From Sanguinoderma infundibulare (taxonomy: Eukaryota > Basidiomycota > Agaricomycetes > Polyporales > Polyporaceae), in contig JAVLRN010000004.1 in NCBI GenBank assembly GCA_032821775.1, positions 3,286,001-3,350,000 of the forward strand: 64,000 nucleotides of DNA, written 5' to 3'. How positions within the stretch are numbered: the first letter of the stretch is position 1; each line of letters begins with the position of its first letter. Both the position numbers and the translations under genes were made by a program. This document shows, piece after piece, positions 22,184 through 33,349 of the stretch. The notes below the pieces were generated by a model, which saw only the letters and a program-made list of their open reading frames with translations, searched no databases and had not been told where the DNA came from.

Positions 22184-22835
22184 ATGGTCGAGAGGCTCAG
22201 CAAAAAGGAGAAGGCGAAGAGAAAGGCCGAACGCGAGGTGAAGAAGCAGAAGAAAACTCAAGTTGAAGCACCACCCCGCTTCCTCGATCTGCGCTTCCAC
22301 CGGACCGGGTTACGAGGCGCAAACGCAAGCTCAAGAAGATTCTACGTACCATGACACACGACAGGAAAGCTCAGAGGTGTGTTTTACAGTGCATATACTC
22401 ACCGTTGCTGATCATACGTCTTCATGTAGTTCCACCCATGAAATCCTCGATTACCACGAGCAGGCCCGCCTTGCCAACTGTATTGTGAATCAATTCATGG
22501 ATTCACATGCGGCTTTTTTATTCGGACTCACCTTCGACGCCGCGGCAGATGTAAGTACACTTTAGTCGGACAACAATGACAACTCAGACTCGGAGGATGA
22601 TGAGGATGATGCGGAAAAGGTGGAGCGGAAGGCACGGTGCGTGATTGTTTATTCATATAGCGCATATAGTGACCTGACCCTCGACAAACTGGAGAGGCTC
22701 GCCAACCGCGAGCTCTTCTACCCGTATGACGAACCTCTTAGATTGATCCCTGATCTGAAGACCAACATCCACGTCCTCGCCAACAACCAGCTTGTTGAGT
22801 ATGCGCAATATGTACGTGATACCCGCGCCTGTTAA
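22184..22835 (+). pseudogene. Unidentified multi-exon gene remnant
   Basis: Starts [20 protein letters not shown] at 22184, a Lys-rich N-terminus. Further plausible exons are a basic stretch ([18 protein letters not shown]), a segment with STHEILDYHEQARLANCIVN, an acidic SEDDEDDAEK stretch and LTLDKLERLANRELFYPYDE running to about 22812, with usable GT..AG borders between several of them. The frame does not carry through all junctions (it changes between the first two blocks and after the GTAAGT at 22553). I do not recognise the family. Either a decayed gene or one whose exact splicing I could not resolve. Confidence 0.4.
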
Positions 22836-22879
22836 CCTATCACTGACGCAGGGCTTCGGTGGGGTTCTTGATGTCTCTT

Positions 22880-23497
22880 GCTGACACCCAGCCAGATCCA
22901 GGTGCTGACCTAGGGCGGCCCAAGCACCTGCTTGAAGAGCCGTCCACGGAAGCGGCGTTACTTGTCGAGTCCACCGTCATCCTCGAGTTCCTCACTGAGA
23001 CCTTCCTGTCCACGAACCTCCTCCTGCAACACTCTCCTCCATGCTCAAGCATGCATTTTCATCTCCATCGTCGAGGACAAGCTCGTCAGCGGCTTCTGTC
23101 AGCTGTTCTTTGCCGGCGCGCCCACGACCAACCTCCTTGTGAGCGTCGAAGCGCTGCAGGCGCGCCTGCCACCCACCGGGTTCACAGTCGGAGAGTGGTG
23201 CGTCACGGACATCGTTGCGGGGCACGTCCTCGTCCGGATGCCCCTGCTGTTGGAGAACGAGCTAGGGACATACCCCGCTGGGGGGGGGATGAAGAAGACG
23301 CTTGAGGTGCTGCGCGGGCCAAGGTTTGCGCTGATCATGAAGTAGTGGAGGACGTGAGGGCACAGCCGAGCTTCCAGGACACCTGGGATGAGGTGAGTTT
23401 CCCTCTGGTTCAGGGTGGCATCGGGTGCTTAGTCGAACATTGTAGGCGGCCGTGCTGGCATATCTGAAGATGTTTATGAAGATGAAGCACGAAGGCT
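22880..23497 (+). pseudogene. Glutathione S-transferase remnant (C-terminal two thirds)
   Basis: Fragments match the basidiomycete Ure2p-like GST pattern in order: EPSTEAALLVESTVILEFL, then CIFISIVEDKLVSGF, EALQARLPPTGFTVGEW, a DIVAGHVLVRMPLLLENELG stretch, EVLRGPRF, then EDVRAQPSFQDTWDE followed by GTGAGT. The thioredoxin-like N-terminus that binds glutathione is absent. The reading frame breaks at least twice: once between 23030 and 23050, and once at about 23340, where a TAG interrupts the last helix. Intact members conjugate glutathione to electrophiles such as wood-derived toxic compounds. This copy is non-functional. Confidence 0.75.
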
Positions 23498-25548
23498 GAG
23501 ATTCAATGTGATGGTGTTTCGGCTGTTTGTATGCACTATAGTTTCATTTCCGCTTGCGCAATAGAATGTCCATTGTGTTCCACGTTCTCCCGCTTTCGTG
23601 ATGAATTAAGGAATAGTAAATGCCATAAAGGGATGAATTCTAGAAATATGGGCGACTTTGCAAATATTCGACTATCCCTGCAAGGGGTATGGATACCCTG
23701 TCTCGCACTACCTAGACTCACCCTATATCCATCCATACACAGGGTATCCATACCCCCTACCTACCATAGCCTGGACCCGTCGTGTATCCATATCCCGCCT
23801 CAGGCTGCATCCGATGGCCCAGACCCGTCGCGTATCCATCCCGAGGCGGCGTTATGCAGCGATAGACGATTTGATGTCTTCGACTAGAGTACCGGTGGAA
23901 TCTTTTGCCGTGGAGGCAATCTCTTACAGCGGCCGGTAGTGTATCTAAAAGTATCCATTCCGGCGGTCACTTTTGGTGATGCCAGTGTAGTCTTGCCCGG
24001 GGTGCCGAACAGAAGGCAGGAGGCTGGCCAATCCAACCGGCAACTCCCAGAGCGCCGCCATGCCAGCCGCCGGTCCCGAACAGGCATATACTAAACGGGC
24101 TCGCTCGACCTTCCCTCTCTTTCCTCACAACTACCACCATCCTCACATCTTCGACTTCAGTTTCTGTGTGTTTGGCGTGCCTCATTCGGTACCAGGTCTT
24201 TTCCTCCCTTCGGCGTTCGATGGACCGATCCGAAGCTTGGTGTGTTCTCGTCGACTCTCTTCACATTGCGGTTGACGATCGCAACCACCATCCCAGCTTC
24301 CGAGCCCTGAGTCTAGCATATCACTCATCTCTCCAACGAGAGCGCGCAAGCAATATTGATAACCACCCGGCGAGTGCTCGTTCATTGACCGCAGACCTTT
24401 TCCAACCATCCACCTGTCTGTGGTTACAGCCTCCAACGCTCGTGCTCCATAGCTGGTTTTATGACTGATTATGTCGTTCCACAGCCGCAAAGTTTCATCC
24501 AGATCGTGCTCGGTGGTTGACAAGTGCGGTGGTTGGAATCCTCGGGACATCGTTGTTTGCTCTCGCGCATATATATCATGTTTTGCCTCTAATCGTTTTC
24601 TCCAAAGGCATTTATTGCTCATCTCCGATGATCCAGGTCGGCAAGTCCTGCGAAGACATAAGCCCAATTCAAGAGACATTCATGGTGCGTGTTTCTCCCC
24701 CGTTATTTCTTGCTGAGCTATGGTTTCGCAGTATTCGTGTCGCATCAAACATTTCCTCTCAGCCGCAATCTCTCTACGCAAGCTCAACGAAGGAATGCAG
24801 GTATGGTTTCGCCGCTTCATCATCAACTGATCTTCTCTTCCGCAGGGTCGACGCATGTTATTCAGATGAGGTAACACCTTGTACTCGTTAATTAGATTAG
24901 TGCCTGCCTTCCCCTCTGCCACCAGAGCTTTGGATCAAGACCGCTTCTCAATGCACACGGCGAGTGCTTATCCTGCGAGTCATACGACTGATACGTTCTT
25001 CCTAGACCACCCTTTGGCGTCGTACAACGGGTATCCGACAACACAACATGGCTTGTCCTCGTTTTTTTTATCGCGGGTGAAGCTGATCTTCTCTTCCTAT
25101 AGAATGCCCACAAGTATTCCTCTCTCTCCAGTCAAACTGACTCATTTCAGGATCGCGATTCATGTGCGGCCATGAAGTACATTACATCGGTATGTACTTC
25201 TCTCTACCGTTCTCTTTGTTGACATTCGTTTCATCCTGCCTTAGTAGACCATATCCCAACCATTTACTCTCAAGTCGAAGTCCATGTCTACGATTAGGCA
25301 ACCGCAGTACGCTCCAGACCCTCATGTCATAAGCTGACCTCGTCCCACCATAGTGAATGGTACTCCTGGTGCTCGTGTCTCCCATCAATCTGCGCTCACT
25401 CGCCAATGTCTCTCCATCGACGTGCTAAGCAACGTTGTACGGTATGGCTTCATTACCCGTCATTACGCTGACTTCGTTAACCCATAGATCCAGCTGGACT
25501 TCCGTCGAATCCATCACGGTGTAGTCCGTACTCATATCTTCAGACCTG
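23498..25548. other. Intergenic with small repeats
   Basis: Two kilobases without a supportable gene. It holds the inverted repeat at 23684-23756 and two nearby copies of a GACCCGTCGyGTATCCAT motif near 23776 and 23822. A 5' part of the F-box/LRR-like remnant that follows could lie at the right end but could not be recognised. Confidence 0.4.
23684..23756. repeat. 18-bp perfect inverted repeat
   Basis: GGGGTATGGATACCCTGT at 23684-23701 and its exact complement at 23739-23756, separated by 37 bp. Each arm is itself nearly palindromic around GGTAT-GG-ATACC, so cruciform or hairpin forms are possible. Confidence 0.9.
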
Positions 25549-26316
25549 ATGCTTACCACAGGTTTCTGTTACTTCACATTCTGTCGTGCATCTGGAACAC
25601 ATATTCTGAATCTACGATTCGTCTCCCTTACCTTTGCGACAACTCTGGAGTTTGTCCGGCTACTCGCTGCGTTTCCGAACGTCAAAGAACTCGTCTGCCA
25701 CGGACTGTCTATCGAGAATGATGCCGGCCCACACCTGACTGCACCTGGACAACAATCATGTAGACGATTACAGCTAAGGACACTCGAAGTGAGGACCGAC
25801 ATGACCCGGCACGTATCCAGGACAATGGCTGACCTGTGCATTCTCATTTCAGATAGATCCCCTTACTGAGCATACCATAATCGCGTTTTTGTTGGAGTTG
25901 GCTAGACCCACGGTGGAGACTCTAACCGTGATCCTCGGTGAGTTCACCAGTATCTTACGGTTCGCTATGCTTGACCATTCATATACTGATTTGTCATGTT
26001 CAGACAATAACAAGGTTTCATTTCCGCCCCCACAATCACCGAACTGGGCTCGACTGCACTCGTTGACCTTCAGGTTGCCGTTCAAGACCCCACACATCGA
26101 GCTGGTCATCGAGTTTTTGAAGAGTCTACAGCCCCCAAACCTGAATGAGGTTACAGTAACCCTTTCAGAATCCATTTCTTCCATAATGGAAAAGTTGCGC
26201 GGAGACTCGGAAGAGAGGGATGTGCCACTCAGATGCTCAGAGTTGGATCAGGAACTGCACCGTTTCCTTCAACCTCGAATAAGCATCTCCATCAACCGAG
26301 CACTCCATCCTCGCAG
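25549..26316 (+). pseudogene. F-box/LRR-like protein remnant
   Basis: The block HILNLRFVSLTFATTLEFVR..LLAAFPNVKELVCHG at about 25600-25720 is the leucine-rich pattern found in large mushroom F-box families. It continues, after a frame change near 25855, as TIIAFLLELARPTVETLTVI, and then, across a GTGAGT..TTCAG intron (about 25938-26003), as WARLHSLTFRLPFKTPHIEL. No F-box start was found upstream and the end is replaced by a WD40-like piece. It could be a real gene with unrecognised introns, but the frame change favours a remnant. Confidence 0.45.
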
Positions 26317-26318
26317 AA

Positions 26319-26462
26319 ATGGAGACGTTCCGCAAGCATGGGACCCGGGTTTCCGAAGTCGCCTTCTCGCCGGGTGGGAAAACCCTGTCGTCGCGCGCCC
26401 ACGATGGGTCTGTTTTCATTCGACGCCTTTCTGATATCATCCCCGCAGAGAATTGCTTGTAG
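26319..26462 (+). pseudogene. Solitary WD40 repeat fragment
   Basis: A 47-codon frame from ATG 26319 to TAG 26460-26462 reads HGTRVSEVAFSPGGKTLSS then AHDGSVFIRRLSD, the classic V-AFSP-G-LS---HDG-V-IRR layout of one WD40 blade. One blade cannot form a propeller, so this is a fragment, perhaps from a NACHT-WD40-type gene, of which mushroom genomes have many. Confidence 0.55.
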
Positions 26463-26936
26463 GATGCCAATGTAGCACAGGTAGCTTGAGTGGCCTTGAA
26501 GTTGATGTATGTTGTTATGTCCGCACGCCATCTTCGTATACTCTCGGGCTTGCGAATCACTTCTTGTATCGACGAGCGCCATACCATTCTGTATACACAG
26601 AGATTATAGTATCGTACACTTAGACGGCAGAGCGGGCAAACATTTCGTCATCATTCCAGCTTGCAGCACCAGATCAGCATGCCCACACCAGAGAAGCAAC
26701 ACACTCAACGTCTCCAATCGGCATCGCTGCATCACTGGAAGGATTGGATGACAGCATGATATGTGTTCTTCGAAGATCAATACCTCGCACTCGACAAAAG
26801 GTCAGTTGGAATCTTGGATGCAGGAGCTACGCACCACCATCCAAAGTTTGCATCGAACACTTACAGCGATCCACATGTAACCCAATGGCCTCCCGCACAT
26901 GCCCCATCCAACCACAAGGTACGCCAAAACGAGCGG
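26463..26936. other. Intergenic, nothing recognised
   Basis: No coding exon, RNA gene or repeat seen. Confidence 0.4.
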
Positions 26937-28610
26937 TCAACCCCCGAACCTCGCAAGCTGCCTCTTCCTGATCTCCTCCAAGCTCCGCTGCTCAGCCTGC
27001 GGACCCTCGCTCTCCGCCTCCGACTCCGTCTCGAACTCAGACGACGGCTCCCGCACTACCGCAGGCGGCGCGAGAGCTTCGGGCGTCCGCCTCTGTTCCT
27101 GCGACGACGTTGCAGCCCGCGCAGTGGGCGGCGTGGGCATCGGTGATGGGCTGGGCACGCGGAAGCCGGCGGGGACGGTCTCGAGGGACGCACGCAGCGC
27201 CGTCTGGAGCTCCTGGTCCTCGTCGTCGTACACCCGGTGCTGCTGCCACGTCGGGGCACCGTGCGGCGTGGCGGTGCCGCCCTCGTCGTGCGGCCTCAGT
27301 ACAGAATCAGAGCGCGAGCCTTGTCTCTGGACCATCGCCTCGCTCTCCGCGATCGCTCGTCGGAAAACCTCGTCCTCGTCTTCTTATGGCTCTTCGGGAC
27401 CGCCACTAGGACCGCCAGCACGACGTGCTTGTTGGAGGCGCGACGCTATGTTGATGCGTGCGATCTCCTCGTACTGCTCTGGCAGCGCAACCTCCGGCGC
27501 CCGGCGCATCTGCTCGCTGACCGCGCGCTGTCGCGCCATGCTCGCTAGGATCTGATCCTCGGGCTCGGGCTGTTCATGGACGCGCGTCTGCGTCTGGACG
27601 TGCGCGCCGGTCTCGTCTTCCTCCTCGTCGATCTCGGGGACATCGTAGTCGCGATTGATCGGGATGCCCGAGGCCGTTCGCGAGGGTGGTTGGGGAGGCG
27701 GAGGGTTGGGTGCATCAAAACGTTGGGGATGTACTCGCCGGAGTCACCGCCTGCGAGCGAGGCTTGAAGTGCGGCTTGGAGTTCCATGTCTTCATCCTCG
27801 AAGCCTTCGACGGACTGAGACGACGACGCGCCTGGGTAAGGATTGGAGTGGCCTGTTGGATCTTCGACATAGGCGAACATCTCGTCTACTGCTGTGCGGG
27901 AGAGGGCGAGTGGTGCGGCGGCATCTCTCTGGGTGACTGCGAAGATCGTGTAGCCTGCCGGACAATTGTCATCAGTCTTCTGGACTATATGGTAGAGCAC
28001 TAACGGTGGCGTACCATTCTCTCGCACCTGATGGAGAAACATTCCTAGGTGAAGGTTTCCGATGCGTTGCGGGGTATCGTTGCTGGAGTTGAGGTCGAAC
28101 CAGAATCCGCCTCCGGGATCAGCCTCGATTGGGATCGAGGGAGACATTGCCGAATCGTCGTAATGCGTACCAATGAAGGTCATGGTTCAGCACGAATGCC
28201 AATTGAGTCCTAGCAAAGGGAGCATGGGTCAGCGTACTGCACATAACACAATACCCGGCCAGCAGCGTACTCGGGATGGGGGTGATGAGGTCTCTGGCTT
28301 TGTGCCTCCCAAGCTAGAGGCGGACGGGAAGTTAGAGACAATATGGAGACGCATATAACCAAGGCGAGTGCGCACTCGAGAACAAAATTCTGCAGGGCCT
28401 TCTGCATGACTTGCACGGAGAAGAAACCTACGCTATGAGGGATGTCGTGGGTGAAATGAAAGACAAAGGTGTCTTTGAAGCGTACCTGAGTCGTTGTTCA
28501 TGCTCGTCGCTGCACGCGCATCGTCATGTAATGCGAGGTTCTCATCCTGATCTAGTCCGCGAGCGATGTCTGCAAGTTCGGCGACAGAGAACTGACCCAG
28601 CAATGTCAGG
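26937..28610 (-). pseudogene. Ataxin-3-like (Josephin) deubiquitinase, multiply broken
   Basis: Josephin-domain blocks appear in the right order on the minus strand: FSVAELADIARGLDQDENL (about 28590-28530), GFFSVQVMQKALQNF (about 28430), TQLAFVLNHDLHWYALRRFG (carrying the catalytic His, about 28210-28150), FWFDLNSSNDTPQ (with the catalytic Asn) and LGMFLHQV. Then come three ubiquitin-interacting motifs: DEDMELQAALQASL, DEVFRRAIAESE and DEDQELQTALRASL. Intact members trim ubiquitin chains. Lesions: no exon with the catalytic Cys near the N-terminus was found, the frame changes between the His and Asn blocks (28110-28165) and again near 27660, and an in-frame TAA lies at 27384-27386. Enough lesions are present to call it a pseudogene. 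Confidence 0.75.
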
Positions 28611-30516
28611 GTCGGCAGGTGAGCGATGGACCAAACAGAGGCTCACATAGTGTCCCTCTTAAAGACGCAAAACAAGTGTCAGCGGTGTGGTCCGCGAATG
28701 GAGAAACCCATGCACCTGCGAGATGACATGGAACATAGCACGTCCATGCCCCTGTCGGCATTGCCGAGACACCCATGAACGGCAGAAGTGAGTTAGTGGG
28801 ACGGCACCGTAAACCACGTAGTAACCTACGTAGCACTGGTCTCTTCCCTTTGATGGCCCGGGGCACGAATTGGGACAGATCAACCCAAAATCAGAGCAGA
28901 TGGCCTTGAGAAGCGTTGCACATTGCGATAGAAAGCATGGATCCTACAAGAAGCGTCGGCATCGGAAGCAGTAAAGGCGGCAGGATTAGGTTTTCCGGTC
29001 TGATGAGCCTGGTTCAGCAGCTAGCACACCTGCCGGTGCTTAGAGAATGACTGCTCCATTCTTGGAGGTCGCATCAGGTCACTTCACTTCCATAGCTAGT
29101 CCAAGGCCAGGATAATGGGCTAACTGCTGCGGGAATGGTTCCCCCTAGCTGTGAGCCCCGGGTTGAGGCATGTCGTTTGAAAGCTGCTGCTTTCTGCTCT
29201 CCCACCATGCCCATGGATTATCACGGCAAAATGACGAGACGGGTGTCAGAGGTATCCGCAGGAAAGAGAGCTCGTTGGAGGTCGCCCAACGGGTCGCTGT
29301 CAGAGAGCTGATGGTCGGCTGCAATAGTAAGAGCCTAGAAGGCGCAGTGGACGGACCTACAGATTAGACGGAGCATCCCGAGAAGCCGACCGGCAGATTT
29401 TGTGATCTCGGGACAGCATGATTAATTGCCTCGAAGAAAGAAGAAAGGGAGGAAGGGAGATATCTGCTGGAGGCATTGGCAAGTTGAACTTGAGCCAAGT
29501 CACGTTCAACCGCCGGCACACATTTCAGCGCTCCGCCGGCCGTCGGAGTCAGCGCTTCAAGAGTACACACTGGTAGCGCGGCCGCCAGTGCTTCCCACTG
29601 ACTGCTTCCTTCAGTATTGCCGGCCAGAGGTGCGTGCGTTCGAAAACTGAGGAAGGCCTACTCAATAATCCTCACTGCAGCGTCGCAGCTGTACCGCCGC
29701 CAGCTCTCGCAGATAGCGCCCTCGTCTCGTCGTCCTCACAACCAGAAAGCGATCAATGGATATTTACGCGGATGCCAAGCTACTCCAGACCAAGGGTATC
29801 ATCCACGGGTGAGGGCTTGGCCAACCCTAGAGGAGCAAGTCTCCGTTGCTGGACTTTCGTGAACCAAAAGATGAAAGTGAATCGTATCCACTTCCTAGGC
29901 CGAAGCGAACAGCGCTGCGGAAGGAAGAGAAGATTTTCAGTGAACGTCATATCCTTTCGTTTTGCGTGCTTTCTGCGCATACCTGTACCCCGCATGCATA
30001 TGCGATGCATATTTGGTCGTACGCGCAAGACGCTTGGTACAGGCGTGCTGCGGACGGCGGCGTTTGCTGACCACGTGCACAGGAATCGCGTAGCGATCAA
30101 CACCAAAACGCTTCCTCGCTGTGCGGATCCTAACTAGTAAGTGGGAAGCAAGCCAAGCGAGGAGAATGCGCCTTGAGCCACTGAAGTGAGCCGACCCCCG
30201 CTCTGTCACCCGGTCATGAACTCGGTGAGTGTCGCTCGAGCTCTGTGTACTCTGTATGTCTTATTCCGAAGGACATATACCACGGTATACTCTGCAGGTT
30301 CGATTTCAATGCATACATGCACGCTCAAGACTAGAGACACCTTGGACCATTCTCCCGCTTTGACTTGCCACACCCGACGCATCGGCCGCTCGTCGGATAT
30401 GAGACGGTGAAAGGCTATGTTAGCCTGAACTGCGGACCCGCACCTTGTCAAACAACACGAGGACCACACCGTGACGTACGGTGCTCGAATACTCGAAGGC
30501 CCGGAAGCCATTCACA
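28611..30516. other. Intergenic, nothing firm
   Basis: About 1.9 kb. The expected first exon (catalytic Cys) of the Josephin pseudogene should lie at 28611-28900 but is not recognisable. The rest carries no supportable gene, RNA or repeat until the promoter of the repeat protein. Confidence 0.4.
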
Positions 30517-30524
30517 TATAAAAG
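30517..30524 (+). promoter_or_regulatory. TATA box of the repeat protein gene
   Basis: TATAAAAG at 30517-30524, about 110 bp upstream of the ATG at 30632, with pyrimidine-rich sequence between them. This predicts transcription start near 30550. Confidence 0.65.
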
Positions 30525-30631
30525 GCTGACCTGCTCGTTTCTCCAAACTTCAGGTCGTCGCACTCCACTTGCATTCGACTACTACCCTCTGTTCTCAACT
30601 ACTCATCCTTCAGTCTCGAACGCCAGCCACG

Positions 30632-31797
30632 ATGCGGTCCGCTACGATCTTGTACGCTCTCATTGCGCTCGCCGTGAGCGGATACGGTGCTCCGCTTGGG
30701 GCGCCCGAGGACGGATGGGTGCCAGCTTAGCTTCTCTTCCTTCTTCTCATATGCAGAGGCTCATACGGATGCTCTATTTCTGCAGCTCGGTTGCGGTGCA
30801 TTTTCCTCTCCATCCACCGCCGCCGCATGCGCTCCGCGAGGTTGCTGCACCCCCACCGAAGCCTCAGCCGTCGCCTCCGCCCCCGCACGCGGGCCGTGAG
30901 GCTGCTGCGGCTCCGCCTCTGCCCTCGCCCTCCCCGCCTCCCCCTCATGCTGCTCGGGAGGCCGCCCCTCCCCCACCCAAGCCCAAGCCATCGCCGCCTC
31001 CGCACGCGGGCCGGGAGGAAGCTGCTCCTCCGCCCCAGCCCAAGCCCTCCCCGCCGCCCCCGCACGCTGGCCGGGAAGAAGCTGCTCCTCCACCCAAGCC
31101 TAAGCCTTCCCCGCCGCCCCCTCATGCCGCTCGCGAGGCTGCCGCTCCCCCACCCAAGCCGAAGCCGTCGCCTCCGCCCCATGCGGGTCGCGACGCTGCT
31201 CCCCCGCCAAAGCCCAAGCCCTCTCCTCTTCCCCCGCATGCAGGCCGTGAGGCCGCTGCTCCCCCGCCTGAGCCCAAGCCGTCGCCCCCTCCCCCGCACG
31301 CCGTGCGTGAGGCTGCCGCTCCTCCACCCAAGCCTAAGCCTTCCCCGCCTCCTCCCCACGCGGGCCGTGAGGCTGCTGCTCCCCCGCCAAAGCCCAAGCC
31401 CTCCCCTCCGCCCCCGCACGCTCGTGAGGCTGAGGCCCAGGCGGCTGCTCCTCCGCCCAGGCCCAAGCCATCGCCTCCTCCCCACGCGGGCCGGGAGGCG
31501 GCCGCTCCTCCGCCCAAGCCCAAGCCCTCCCCGCAGCCTCCGCACGCTGGCCGGGAGGAAGCTGCTCCTCCACCCAAGCCTAAGCCTTCCCCGCCGCCCC
31601 CTCATGCCGCTCGCGAGGCTGCCGCTCCTCCACCCAAGCCGAAGCCGTCGCCTCCTCCCCCGCATGCAGGCCGTGAGGCCGCTGCTCCCCCGCCTAAGCC
31701 CAAGCCTTCCCCGCCTCCTCCTCACGCTCGTGAGGCTGAAGCTGAGGCTGTTGCTCCTCCGCCCAAGCCTAAGCCGTCGCCTCCTCCGCACTTCTAA
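30632..31797 (+). CDS. Secreted Pro/Lys/His-rich tandem repeat protein
   Basis: Exon 1 starts at 30632 (MRSATILYALIALAVSG, a signal peptide). Exon 2 runs 30757..31797 after an ATGCAG acceptor. Two donors keep the frame: 30719 (GTGCCA, 375 residues) or 30674 (GTGAGC, 360 residues). After a short leader the protein is 16 tandem repeats of about 20 residues with consensus HAGREAAAPPPKPKPSPPP. The DNA unit is about 60 bp and strongly conserved. Two units carry an extended HAREAEA(Q/E)A segment. The Pro-rich spacing with regular Lys and Arg-Glu suggests a cell-wall or extracellular matrix protein, or a precursor cut into repeats; no dibasic Kex2 sites are present, so the latter is only a possibility. 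No known domain. The DNA repeat keeps other frames and the opposite strand open, which explains long spurious frames there. Confidence 0.75.
30827..31790. repeat. 60-bp coding minisatellite, 16 units
   Basis: Tandem array of about 60-bp units within exon 2 of the repeat protein. Units differ by small in-frame indels of 3-9 bp. Two longer blocks near 31010-31160 and 31490-31640 are almost the same, which points to recent multi-unit duplication. Confidence 0.9.
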
Positions 31798-32748
31798 GTC
31801 GCCGTCCGACACGTTGAGTGGGCTGCGCCGTCCCGGGCTGCCGATGCGAGCCAGTCTTCATGGACAATCCCAGCCGTTAGCTAATTCGATTTCTCTAGAT
31901 GTAGTTCACTCTGAATGAATGGACGAACTTCATGCCCTTTGATGTTGGTGTATGATTATCGTGTGCTGAATATTGTCGTGTGCCACCTTTAATGTTCATC
32001 CTGATGGGCGGGCATGCTCAGATGTCGGGTCAAAAGCGAGGAGGCTTCTGAAGCTTACATGGATCGTGGCTTTCTCTGTCCATCCGAGTATGGCGATGAG
32101 TCGGATTGAAATAGTCTCGTTTCGAATGTTGAACGTGTCGTGGCATCTAGATTGAGAGACTGATGTCTGAGGGCAGAGACTGGCAAGGAAGGCGTTAGCG
32201 AAACTCAGGAGCCGAATGCCGTATTTTGGATCAGGAAGATACCGGCGCTGGGGCTAGGTTATGGCGGGTGCTTCAATCTTGCTTGTTGATATTCGTTGTA
32301 CTCATCCTCCCTTCGCTTTCAGACGTGCTCGACCCACTCCCACGCGAGACTAGAAGGATCAAGTCACGGCAAGGCTTGCGTTCGCGAACACTGTGACAAA
32401 GGTACGGCCTTGCAGGCCATCAAGTGTGCTGACGTCCCCCACAGGCCTCGAGGAACGGTCGACTGCCCGCATGCGAGTGCAGTCGTTCCTGGCGCAGGCC
32501 TCTTCGTGGCCCTCGAGACTAGTACCCGTCGTCGTGTCGACGTCGGGGAAGCTAACGTGCGCCGAAACTCTTCCGGGGAAGCCGTCCGCTTTCTTGACTT
32601 AGCGATGATGTCGTCAATGGTGATCGCGTTGGACAGTTGTGGACGCGCTGCGTGCTATCAATAGTTGAAGAATCCGGTCCTTGGGGCATCCCATTTTCGT
32701 CCGTTATGTAGATCTAGGCGTAATACTCTGCACGCCGTCTCGTGCGAG
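31798..32748. other. Intergenic, nothing recognised
   Basis: The 3' flank of the repeat protein gene, then about 700 bp without a supportable gene up to the truncated F-box copy B'. Confidence 0.4.
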
Positions 32749-33075
32749 TTACGGCTGCGGCGAATAAATACCGATAGCTTGGAATCTCCGAAACATTATA
32801 CAGTCATTCGAGATGGTTTGGTTCCCGTAAATGATGGGTGGGTTGAAGAGGACTCTTTTATGACACATCCCAAGGACGCAGAGAAGACCTGCAAGGGGTT
32901 GGTCTTCCGGGAGTCGACTCCATAGCACAGCAACAGCGGGGTCGGTGAAGTTCTTACAGACCCTTGCGGAGGAAGCTAGGGCTTGGCGGTCGCCTTCCGG
33001 GTCCAAGTGGGATACCTGGTAGAGTATGTCTTGCACGTCGAAGAGCGAGCAGGAGTTAGCCTGGGTTATCGTCAC
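32749..33075 (-). pseudogene. F-box gene B', truncated copy
   Basis: Minus-strand copy of the N-terminus of F-box gene B. It reads MTITQANSCSLFDVQDILYQ, then a full F-box with AVLWSRLPEDQPL and LGMCHKR, and then loses similarity at about the position of B's intron (near 32760). The entire LRR region is missing, and the frame closes after 108 codons. It lies about 275 bp downstream of A', the same order and spacing as B after A at 0.6-4.3 kb, which shows it arose by duplication of the pair. Confidence 0.8.
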
Positions 33076-33349
33076 AGTGGCGTGCTGCGTTAGGGTATGG
33101 GGTATCGGATATGGTGTACAGGTCCTGAAGACGTAGTCTTCCTTCGGGCGCGTGCATGTAGGCTCGATTGCGTGAGCAACCCGCTACTGTGGGTGTTCAG
33201 CCAATCTTGTAGCCGCAAGGGGGATGCCACCTACGGACAAGGCATGTGGCTGGCCGATTGAGTTCGCGTCTCCTTTCGTACAGAGCTACCGGTATAAAGT
33301 AACAAACGTCACACTTCCTTGTACGATTCACTATGTGAATGTGCCGAGG

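Noticed and set aside
21846..22354. Met-Ala, Gly-Asp, Ser-Pro and His-Arg dipeptide proteins
   Set aside because: They are translations of the (CCATCG)n array with no coding support.
24517..24891. A hydrophobic frame resembling a membrane protein
   Set aside because: One hydrophobic stretch only, no family pattern and no supporting splice structure.
30727..31812. Long minus-strand and second plus-frame readings through the 60-bp repeat
   Set aside because: A repeat unit divisible by three and free of stops keeps several frames open. Only one frame is linked to a signal peptide and promoter.
32296..32664. A 122-codon plus-strand frame
   Set aside because: No motif in any of the three frames; no promoter or partner exons.
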